Below are positions 13,638 through 19,717 of a stretch of DNA of 19,717 nucleotides, piece after piece. The first letter of the stretch is position 1; the number at the start of each line of letters is the position of its first letter. Where the stretch lies: NCBI GenBank assembly GCA_021815935.1, contig JAKAZH010000010.1, forward strand, positions 1-19,717, given 5' to 3'. The position numbers were made by a program, and so were the translations under genes. This DNA is from Actinomycetes bacterium (lineage in GTDB: Bacteria; Actinomycetota; Acidimicrobiia; Acidimicrobiales; Palsa-688). The notes beneath the pieces were generated by a model that worked only from the letters and a program-made list of their open reading frames with translations, ran no database searches and was not told the DNA's origin.

Positions 13638-15293
13638 TTAGGTAGCCTGCAACAGGAGCGCTACGTTCTCCGACAGGCCGGCCGGATACTGCGATGCGCT
13701 CGGAGTGACACTAGATATGACGTCGGAGTCGTAGCAGATAGGGTTGGCGCCGGCATCGATCTCGTACACGAAGCCGGGCGTGCTGCCCACCGCCGGGCTG
13801 TCAGGGATGCCCGCTAGGCCGTAATAGAGGTCCCCGGGCACCGTAGGGGTCAGCGTCGGGTAGGTGATCGTCGTCGAGAGGGGGCCGTTGAGGCTGGCCG
13901 CCTGCGAGTGGTCGACATCCCACACCGACTTGGCCCCGTAAGCCGAGCTGAATTCCTGCGCCGTGTACTCGGTCCAGAAGCCATAATCCCCGGGACTGGG
14001 CCATGAGACCTTCAGCTTTGCCGATCCGGAGGTCGTAACGGCTCCGTACCACAGCTCGATGTCGTGGCCGCGGGCGCTCACGAACTGCACCGCCTTGATC
14101 CATCTCTCCACCCCACCTCCCGAGAGCGATGACAACGCAAAATCTGCGTGACTGTCGACCGTGACCACCAGCACGTCACCGACCGACCGAGGGCTGACAG
14201 CAAGCGTCGTGCCACCCGAGTTGTATACCGTGTCGAAGAGGCTGCCGACTGCTGATATCGATGCCGCATCCGTGTAGGTGTACCGGTCGGCCGAGTTGGT
14301 GGCGCTGGTCCCACTCGCAGTGCTCACCGTCACGTCCACCACACCACTGCCAGCCGGAGCCTTCGCCGTCAGGCTCGTCGCCGAAACCACCGACACCGAA
14401 GTTGCCGACACCGACCCGAACTTCACTGACGCCCCCGCCACGAAATTCGTGCCCGACACGTTCACCACTGTCCCGCCCGCCGAAGAACCCTGCGCCGGAC
14501 TCAACCCCGACACAGACGGCACCGCGAGCGGCGCAGAACCCGCCGACACCGTAATCAATACCGCCAGAGACGCCGACGTATTGGCTGGCGACTGCACTGC
14601 GCTAGGAGCCACCGAGGCAGACACGGCCGGATCAAAAAAGGCCACGTTCCCATCGACCGTGGGATCAAACGTAAACCCAGGAGTCGAACCAGGCTGCGCA
14701 GAACCAGCCGTACGCGCATACCCGAAGTACAACTCCCCCATACCGGTCGGCGTCAACACCGGACCAGGGATCGAAGTCGACGACGCATTGTTCTGCGACC
14801 CCACTATGTCCCTGGCCCACACACTCGACGCCCCCAACGACGACGAGAATTCCTGCACCGCCAAATCCACATCGCTCGACACCACAGATCCAGAGAACGC
14901 CACCGACACCGACGACCCCCCCGTCGAAGTCACCGTCCCCCACCACAACTCCGAATCATGCGATGTAGCGTCCTGGAGCGACACCAACCGCGACCATCCC
15001 GACACCCCACCACCACTCACCGAATCCACTGTCACCGAGGCCGAAGACACCTTCACCGCCAGCAGCAGGGCATCACCCACCCCAACCGGTGACACCGAAA
15101 CCGAAGTCACACCCGAACCCGCCGAGTTCGCCAAACCCCCAACCACCGAAATAGACGGCGTCGACGCGCCGGCCGCCGCTGCCCCTCCCAGTATCAGGTA
15201 TAGGGCGCAGGCCATCAGCGCGACCACCACAGGGATTCCCATCATGCTGGCTCGGCTGACCGGCTGCCCACCCTTGAACCCGCTCGCTGGCAC
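13638..15293 (-). CDS. Secreted A-IPT/TIG-A' repeat protein
   Basis: About 551 residues. A basic N-terminus, hydrophobic core (residues 19-37) and small-residue AAAAGA site near 43 form a signal peptide. Domain A covers about 47-250, an IPT/TIG immunoglobulin-like domain about 258-343 (VSGLSPAQGSSAGGTVVNVSG), and domain A' about 350-551. A and A' share landmarks in order: SGGGVSGW/SGGGVERW, HDSELWWG/HDIELWYG, VQEFSSSLGA/AQEFSSAYGA, LTPT and GSTPGF. There is no sortase motif or C-terminal membrane anchor. The frame extends to 15383, but GTG 15293 has AGGAAG five bases before it and starts just ahead of the signal peptide. IPT folds often mediate binding to carbohydrate or protein. The position between glycosyltransferase genes suggests glycan association, which is inference. 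Confidence 0.85.
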   Translation of the reverse strand: MPASGFKGGQPVSRASMMGIPVVVALMACALYLILGGAAAAGASTPSISVVGGLANSAGSGVTSVSVSPVGVGDALLLAVKVSSASVTVDSVSGGGVSGWSRLVSLQDATSHDSELWWGTVTSTGGSSVSVAFSGSVVSSDVDLAVQEFSSSLGASSVWARDIVGSQNNASSTSIPGPVLTPTGMGELYFGYARTAGSAQPGSTPGFTFDPTVDGNVAFFDPAVSASVAPSAVQSPANTSASLAVLITVSAGSAPLAVPSVSGLSPAQGSSAGGTVVNVSGTNFVAGASVKFGSVSATSVSVVSATSLTAKAPAGSGVVDVTVSTASGTSATNSADRYTYTDAASISAVGSLFDTVYNSGGTTLAVSPRSVGDVLVVTVDSHADFALSSLSGGGVERWIKAVQFVSARGHDIELWYGAVTTSGSAKLKVSWPSPGDYGFWTEYTAQEFSSAYGAKSVWDVDHSQAASLNGPLSTTITYPTLTPTVPGDLYYGLAGIPDSPAVGSTPGFVYEIDAGANPICYDSDVISSVTPSASQYPAGLSENVALLLQAT

Positions 15294-15316
15294 GACCGAC
15301 CTCTTCCTCAGCGCTC

Positions 15317-15347
15317 TTGACTGGTCAATAGTGTAGCCCGCTGTCAA
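15317..15347 (-). promoter_or_regulatory. Candidate promoter/operator of the surface-protein gene
   Basis: On the minus strand a perfect TTGACA (15347-15342) is followed 13 bases on by a 12-bp palindrome, TTGACCAGTCAA (15328-15317), located 24 nt before the GTG at 15293. The palindrome would suit a dimeric regulator. A matching -10 box at normal spacing is not clear, so promoter activity is only suggested. Confidence 0.35.
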
Positions 15348-15426
15348 AATCGAAACTATCTGCGTGCTGTCACCCCCGGTCACCGCTTCTGAACAGTTCG
15401 GATAATCAGTGAATATCCCTTTAGAC

Positions 15427-16536
15427 CTATTTACGGGCTATGCCGCGAACGCGTCGGGCAGCGTAGGCGGCCAATCGCTCCTCGGGAGCCGGTTCGGGGA
15501 GCATGTTCCGCAGGGCCCGCCTGGTTAGGTCCTCGGCCACCTGGCGGGGTACGGAGGCCAACAAGAGGAACAGAACGATCCGCTTCAGACGCGCTCGCAG
15601 CGCCATCCAGGGCTGTCCGGCAACTGCCCGGATACCCTGCCATGCGACGCCCAGTGGGCGCTCCCCCGGGTATGGATGGTTAGCCGGGTCGAGCCGAAGC
15701 GAGGCGAGCCGGTACTGGGCAAAAGCCCAATCCGCGGCCGCCCTCGGGTCCACTGGGCAGGCGAGACCGAGTGCACTGGCGACCCGCCGCAGGTTCTGAT
15801 GGCCTACCAGCACATTGTCCATCTGGGTCCGCAACACGTCACGTACGTCGGTCCGCGAGGAGGTCGTATTGCCGCCGTGCTTCCGAAAGATTCCGCCCGG
15901 GGCATCGAGATTGGCCACCGGTCCGACTATGGCAGTGGTCTCGGCCAGGGCGAAGTCGATGTATCGGGTCGACCGGTCGATGTGCGGCGTCACCACGTCG
16001 AGGGCCCACCGGGCGTAGGCGTTACCACTCGTGGGGGGCCAGACATAGGTTCGGCGGCTGAGCACGTGGGACCGCAGATCGCCGCTTGGTACCGTCCACG
16101 ACAGCGGCGGGACGGTACCGGAGGACACCTTCAGATCGGCGTCAGCGATCCGCAAGCGCCACTGGACCCGGGAGAGGCCCGGTTGAGCCAAAAATTCGCC
16201 GACCGCAGTAGCGATGGTCCCCGGGTACAAGACGTCGTCAGAATCGAGGAAGGCGACGATCTCACCCGTGCACATGTCGAGGCCGCGCAGGGCGGCGGCC
16301 GTTTGACCTTGATTCTCCTGAAAGACGGAGATTACATGTGCGCCGTAGGACGTTATCACCTTCCGCGAGTCGTCGGTCGATCCGTCGTCGACCAAGATGA
16401 CCTCGATGTGCGGATAGGTCTGGGCGAAGCAGCTGTCGAGCGTCTGACCGAGGAACCTTCCGTAGTTGTAAGAGGTGATACAGACACTGACCAGAGGTGT
16501 TTGTACCGACAGTTCTGCCGGCCTCTGAAACCGCAT
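15427..16536 (-). CDS. Glycosyltransferase, GT2 family
   Basis: About 369 residues with GT-A motifs. VSVCITSYNYGRFL begins near residue 16, VDDGSTDDS is at 49-57, QENQGQTAAALRGLD at 73-87, and the FLDSDD metal site at 96-101. The C-terminal part is helical and basic (RARLKRIVLFLLLASVPRQV) and may contact the membrane. Adjacent GTG (16539) and ATG (16536) codons can both serve as start. GAGG lies six and nine bases upstream respectively. The predicted donor is a nucleotide sugar and the acceptor a lipid-linked or growing glycan, but neither is specified. It is preceded by a possible extended -10 promoter at 16666-16674 and followed after 133 nt by the surface-protein gene. Confidence 0.9.
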   Translation of the reverse strand: MRFQRPAELSVQTPLVSVCITSYNYGRFLGQTLDSCFAQTYPHIEVILVDDGSTDDSRKVITSYGAHVISVFQENQGQTAAALRGLDMCTGEIVAFLDSDDVLYPGTIATAVGEFLAQPGLSRVQWRLRIADADLKVSSGTVPPLSWTVPSGDLRSHVLSRRTYVWPPTSGNAYARWALDVVTPHIDRSTRYIDFALAETTAIVGPVANLDAPGGIFRKHGGNTTSSRTDVRDVLRTQMDNVLVGHQNLRRVASALGLACPVDPRAAADWAFAQYRLASLRLDPANHPYPGERPLGVAWQGIRAVAGQPWMALRARLKRIVLFLLLASVPRQVAEDLTRRALRNMLPEPAPEERLAAYAARRVRGIARK

Positions 16537-16571
16537 CACACCTGACCTCTACCCTCGAATAGCTGCAGTCC

Positions 16572-16588
16572 CTGCCGGGGCCCGGCAG
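16572..16588. other. GC-rich hairpin in the leader of the GT2 gene
   Basis: CTGCCGGG and CCCGGCAG flank a single G, giving seven or eight paired bases. It lies about 35 nt before the GT2 start, inside the leader expected from the promoter candidate at 16666-16674. It could affect translation or mark the end of transcripts from the upstream gene. Confidence 0.35.
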
Positions 16589-16665
16589 CGAGAAGGGACA
16601 CTGCGACTCCCGATGCGCTCGAACATCCACCGGTCCAGAGGGCTACTGACCCGGCCCACCGACAA

Positions 16666-16674
16666 TTTATAGCA
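16666..16674 (-). promoter_or_regulatory. Extended -10 promoter candidate
   Basis: The minus strand reads TGCTATAAA, a TGn extension joined to a near-consensus -10 hexamer, in an AT-rich island of otherwise GC-rich DNA. It lies about 130 nt before the GT2 start at 16536. The -35 region is poor, as often with extended -10 promoters. Confidence 0.45.
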
Positions 16675-16702
16675 GTCCTGCCCGACCCGGTGGAATCAGG
16701 TA

Positions 16703-17851
16703 TCAGCCGGCCCGCCAGAGCTGGTGCAAAGCCAACCGGCCATAGGCAGTGAGTCGGCCACCCGGACCGTGGCTGAGGGAATTGGGATCGACCCAGTTCC
16801 ACACGAATAGGATGGCTCCGTTCAAGCCCGCCCGCTCCATCGCCGGAACCTTGCCAAGCAGTGCGCTCATCCACTCGTCATTCGGAGCGTACCCGGCGCT
16901 GTATACGCCGTACTCGGTGCCTATAATAGGAAAGCTGGACGCCCACCGCTCGAGTGAGTCCTGAAAGCCCTGCAGAGCCACCCCGCACGGGCAGGTTTCA
17001 CCGTCGGGATAGCGATGATTGGCGAACACCACCTGCGCGGCCCCGCCCTGAAGTGCTCGATCGGCCGATTGGACCGCAGCCAGCGGTGACCTGGCGAGAT
17101 CCCACGAGTAGTTGATGGTGTCGAGAATCAGGACTCCCTTGTAGTGGAAGACCTGCCTCCATTCAGTGAGGGTGGCCTTCATCACCTCGGTCCATGCCGT
17201 CCAGTCGATCCCGTTCGGCTCGTTGTAGGGCTCGAACATCACGTTCGGGTCGTGGCCCACCTCCTTGACCACCGCGTCCATCATCGACCAGAGCTGCCGA
17301 TACCGGTTCAGGAGATCCGAGCCCCAACCCAGACTGTCCCACCAACTGATCACAACCTTGAGTCCAGCCCTGTCGGCCGCCCGGACAGTCTGCTCCAGGC
17401 GGCTGAGGTAGCCCTTGGGGCCCCCGAGCCCGTAAGTGTCACGGCTGTAGTCGGTCAGCCCCACCGGTATACGCACCAGGTTGAGTCCGTCACGACGCAT
17501 AGCCGCAAATGAGACTTCCCGTTGCTGATAGTCGGCCTGCGTGATCCGGGCCAACCCGCTGTCGACACCGCCGCCCCGGTCGTTGTAGAAAGGCAGCACG
17601 TAGTCAACCGTGCCGCTGACGGTGAAACGCGTCGAGCCATACAGAAGCAGGTTGCGCGACACAGAGAAGCCGGCCGAGGGTACCGACGAACAACCGGCCA
17701 GAGCCGATACCAACACCACGACAACAGTCGTCACCAGCGTAGCCGCCTCTCCCCGAGTGCGTTCCCGCTTGGCGCGGCCTGCAACCTGCCTCGCCGTGGC
17801 CGCCGGACCGACCGCCGGGGTCTGCACCGGTATGACCATCAGGGGGTGCAC
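16703..17851 (-). CDS. GH5-like (cellulase-fold) lipoprotein glycoside hydrolase
   Basis: About 382 residues. The N-terminus has a basic stretch, a long hydrophobic segment (VTTVVVVLVSALAGC) and an LAGC lipobox with Cys54 as the lipidation site, so it is likely anchored outside the cytoplasmic membrane. The rest fits a TIM-barrel GH5 enzyme: GLNLVRIPV, VVISWWDSLGW, VMFEPYNEPNG with the acid/base Glu211, ANHRYP (His279), and IIGTEYGVY with the nucleophile Glu313. GH5 members cleave beta-linked glucans, mannans or related chains. The GTG at 17851 has GAGG four bases before it. An ATG at 17839 and a longer frame to 17935 are alternatives. As the first gene of the minus-strand cluster it may trim or release the exported glycan. 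Confidence 0.85.
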   Translation of the reverse strand: MHPLMVIPVQTPAVGPAATARQVAGRAKRERTRGEAATLVTTVVVVLVSALAGCSSVPSAGFSVSRNLLLYGSTRFTVSGTVDYVLPFYNDRGGGVDSGLARITQADYQQREVSFAAMRRDGLNLVRIPVGLTDYSRDTYGLGGPKGYLSRLEQTVRAADRAGLKVVISWWDSLGWGSDLLNRYRQLWSMMDAVVKEVGHDPNVMFEPYNEPNGIDWTAWTEVMKATLTEWRQVFHYKGVLILDTINYSWDLARSPLAAVQSADRALQGGAAQVVFANHRYPDGETCPCGVALQGFQDSLERWASSFPIIGTEYGVYSAGYAPNDEWMSALLGKVPAMERAGLNGAILFVWNWVDPNSLSHGPGGRLTAYGRLALHQLWRAG

Positions 17852-17863
17852 AGTACCTCGGCC

Positions 17864-17911
17864 GGGGGTCCCTGGGGATGCGACCCCCCACTCAGGCGGG
17901 CGGTGACCGCC
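17864..17911. other. Two inverted repeats upstream of the GH5-like gene
   Basis: GGGGGTC (17864-17870) pairs with GACCCCC (17882-17888) around an 11-nt loop. GGCGGTGACCGCC (17899-17911) is a near-perfect 13-bp palindrome. Both lie between the GTG at 17851 and the IS end at 17965, where the native promoter should be. They may be leader hairpins or operator sites. Confidence 0.35.
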
Positions 17912-17964
17912 AGCCACCTGCCGTGCAGGACACATCCCGAAGGCCCATCGCCAACCGGGTCGAT

Positions 17965-17993
17965 CCTACGTTCCGCAGGTCGGTTGACGCCTT
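17965..17993 (+). repeat. Left terminal inverted repeat of the IS1634-like element
   Basis: 26 of 29 bases match the reverse complement of 19654-19682. The stop codon of the DUF6788-like gene lies within it. Confidence 0.85.
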
Positions 17994-18382
17994 CTGCGTG
18001 ATTTTCGGGGACCGAAATGCTCGCCACGCGAAGCGATCCGGAGGGAGAGATCCTCGAGGTCGCTGAGTAGGGCACGCAACCGCTGCGCCTCGGCGAACCA
18101 TGCCCCGTAGCGCTCGTGCTGGTCGTCAGTCAGGTTGACAGTGACCGTCTTGTTCTCGATCTTGCGCGTCCACTGGTGATAGGGGCCGTGCAGCTTCGGC
18201 GGGTCGGCCTTGCATGCGCAGCTCGGCTTCCCGCAGCGCATTGTTCGCTCGAGCAGGCTGCCGGGTAGCGCGAAGCCCGCTGCGGCGAGACGGGCGGCGA
18301 TGGCCTCACGGCTCGCTTCGTCTTGCGTGCTCGGCTGGGCCACATCGCCTCCTTCGGCCTCATCTTCGCTGGTATCCACCAC
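17966..18382 (-). CDS. DUF6788-like IS-associated protein
   Basis: This 138-residue cytosolic protein resembles small IS-linked proteins annotated as DUF6788. MRCGKPSCACKADPPKLHGP at 48-67 carries Cys50, Cys55 and Cys57, a likely metal knuckle. YHQWTRK and KTVTVNLTDDQ follow, then a helical tail, LRALLSDLEDLSLRIA. The role of this family is unknown, and it is usually found beside IS1634-type transposases. Here it is divergent from one with 30 nt between starts (18382 and 18413). The last residues, rich in Arg, and the TAG stop are read from the terminal inverted repeat, so the C-terminus may be extended by a small frameshift. The GTG start is doubled (18382 and 18379). The family name rests on recalled motifs. 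Confidence 0.65.
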   Translation of the reverse strand: MVDTSEDEAEGGDVAQPSTQDEASREAIAARLAAAGFALPGSLLERTMRCGKPSCACKADPPKLHGPYHQWTRKIENKTVTVNLTDDQHERYGAWFAEAQRLRALLSDLEDLSLRIASRGEHFGPRKSRRRRQPTCGT

Positions 18383-18412
18383 TCTGGGAGTCCACAGTAC
18401 CAGACTGGGGGC

Positions 18413-19654
18413 ATGATGCAGTCACGGTCGGGCCGGGTCCAGGTCGACCCCGCCGCCCTTCGGGTCGAGTCGAGAGCCATCGGCGCGTTGCCGGTCGTGA
18501 ACGCCGTGCTCGCCCGGCTCGGCTTCGACGAGCTGGTGGCCTCCTATCTCCCGAGCCGGACCCCCGTTGCCGGATCACCTCGACCAAGGCGATCGGTGTC
18601 CGCGTGCGCAACCTTGCCCTTCGGCGCCAACCCCTCTACGGGCTGTCGGCGTGGGCGGCCGGCTGCGACGCGGCGCTCCTCGGCCTGTGTGACGGCGAGG
18701 CGAGGCTGCTCAACGACGACGGGTGGGACGAGCCCTCGACGAGCTGTTCTCATCGGACCGGGCCAGCCTGCTCACCGCCCTCAGCCTCCGGGCGATCCGC
18801 CGCTTTGGGATCCACGTCTCCGAGCTGCACAACGATTCCACGTCGATCACCCTCTACGGCGCCTACCGCAACGCCACCGGCACCTCGCGCGCCGGGGTGC
18901 GGCCGCCGATCCCCGAGCGGGGCTTCTCGAAGGACCACCGCGGGGACCTGTTGCAGCTCGTCGAGATCTTGACGGTCAGCGCGGATGGCGCGGTGCCGAT
19001 CGCGCATCGCCTGGTCGACGGCTCCACCGAAGACTCGACCACCCATATCTGCACATGGGACCAGCTCGTCTCAATGCTCGGCACCGCATCGTTCACCTAG
19101 GTCGCGGACTCCAAGCTCGCCACCCGCGACGACATGGACCACATCGCCGAAGGCGGCGGACGGTTCCTCACCATCTTGCCCAAGACCCGCAAGGAGGACG
19201 GGGTGGGGCGGGCATGGATCGCGTCGGGAGCGGTGGTCTGGGAGGAGATCGCACGCCGACCGGGAAAGCGCAAGGACGATCCTGACGAGGTCTACCTCGC
19301 AGTCGAGGTGCCGAGCTGCTCGCCGGAGGGCTACCGGATCGTCTGGATCCGCTCGTCGGCGTGGCGCTTCTCGTGCACGCGCTCAGTGAGCGCGACCTGC
19401 GCTGAGCGATGGCCACCGCCGGCATCGCCAGCCTGCCCCGCTACCACAAGGACCGGGCGTGCACCGACCCCACCGCCGCCCGCGTGTTCGAGCTGCTCGA
19501 ACCGCTCAGCTCGACGGCCATCTTCCACGCCGGGGAGCTTGTCGCGGTGTCTCCGCCGACGCTTGACCCTCTTCAGCGCCAGATCCTCACCTTGCTGAAG
19601 GTCGCCCATCGTGCCTACCGGGCAGCGTGCCGGACGCCGGGAAATTCACGATAA
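18413..19654 (+). pseudogene. IS1634-like transposase, multiply broken
   Basis: The ATG at 18413 opens VESRAIGALPVVNAVLARLG, a DUF4277-type N-terminus. The frame changes near 18570 (TKAIGVRVRNLALRRQPLYG, LLGLCDGEARLLNDD) and again near 18725 (RALDELFSSDRASLLTALSL, then the catalytic-region stretch ELHNDSTSITLYGAY). A TAG at 19098-19100 stands where SFTYVADSK would be expected, after which VADSKLATRDDMDHIA continues in frame. Near 19360 the sequence jumps frame to LLVHALSERDLR, with a TGA at 19403-19405, and ends in LDPLQRQILTLLKVAHRAYR. Part of the middle is missing at that jump. At least three frame breaks and two nonsense codons make it inactive. Confidence 0.85.
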
Positions 19655-19682
19655 AGGGGTCACCCGACCTGCGGAATGTAGG
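19654..19682 (-). repeat. Right terminal inverted repeat of the IS1634-like element
   Basis: 26 of 29 bases match the left end. The transposase frame's TAA (19652-19654) touches it. Beyond 19688 only 29 nt of flanking DNA remain in the window, with no feature. Confidence 0.85.
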
Positions 19683-19717
19683 GTTGATGGTACCCGCGAG
19701 CCGGTCACCCGTGGTCA

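Larger units (their letters stand above)
17965..19682. mobile_element. IS1634-like element with terminal repeats, internally deleted
   Basis: The left end, CCTACGTTCCGCAGGTCGG at 17965-17983, matches the reverse complement of the right end (19664-19682) with one mismatch. Over 29 bp, 26 positions agree. The flanks GTCGAT (17959-17964) and GTTGAT (19683-19688) look like a 6-bp target duplication with one change. The unit holds a DUF6788-like gene and a divergent, degenerate transposase. At 1718 bp, with a gap in the transposase, it is a shortened derivative. Confidence 0.85.

Noticed and set aside
14278..15336. A 352-residue + strand open frame across the surface-protein gene
   Set aside because: It is the antisense of the A domain. 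The minus frame has a signal peptide, an IPT domain and a matching second module, while this frame is Thr/Pro/Glu-rich noise.
15676..16545. A 289-residue + strand frame opposite the second GT2 gene
   Set aside because: It is a shadow of a clear GT2 with DDGS and DSDD motifs on the minus strand.

Overview
The DNA is very GC-rich, with frequent GTG and TTG starts. Most mobile elements resemble actinobacterial types, so the host is probably a high-GC actinomycete-like bacterium. The sequence alone does not fix the genus. No rRNA, tRNA or CRISPR array was seen.

Layout. (1) 2-2850: the 3' end of a Gly/Ser/Asn-repeat protein, a strong hairpin, a 13-bp tandem repeat, a dead IS982-type transposase, about 900 nt with little in it except a possible one-helix membrane peptide, and a lone 2H phosphoesterase. 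(2) 2957-6036: two decayed IS66-family elements. The first has perfect 12-bp ends. The second lies on the other strand, is truncated, and carries a duplicated zinc-finger segment. A tiny two-helix membrane protein sits between them. (3) 6298-8099: an aminoglycoside-adenylyltransferase-like nucleotidyltransferase whose 3' end runs into an apparently intact ISAzo13-type element. (4) 8177-17851: a surface-polysaccharide locus interrupted by mobile debris. It holds a Wzx/PST-type flippase, pieces of a group II intron reverse transcriptase around an HTH/ribbon-helix-helix gene, a NodB-type polysaccharide deacetylase, a GT4 glycosyltransferase, a GT2, a secreted protein with A-IPT/TIG-A' architecture, a second GT2, and a GH5-like lipoprotein glycosidase. 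(5) 17965-19682: an IS1634-like element with about 29-bp terminal inverted repeats and an imperfect 6-bp target duplication. It carries a DUF6788-like gene and a transposase broken by frameshifts, nonsense codons and a deletion.

How the genes may work together (inference). The GT2 and GT4 enzymes would build a lipid-linked glycan on the inner face of the membrane, and the flippase would export it. The deacetylase and the GH5-like lipoprotein would trim or modify it, and the repeat protein could display or bind it outside. From 17851 down to 11475 the minus-strand genes are closely ordered (gaps of 10 to about 170 nt). The deacetylase is convergent and overlaps the last gene by 17 nt. No polymerase, chain-length regulator or initiating phosphoglycosyl transferase is visible, so this is only part of a pathway. 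The most interesting parts are this glycan locus with its embedded A-IPT-A' protein, and the scrambled intron/RHH region that splits it.
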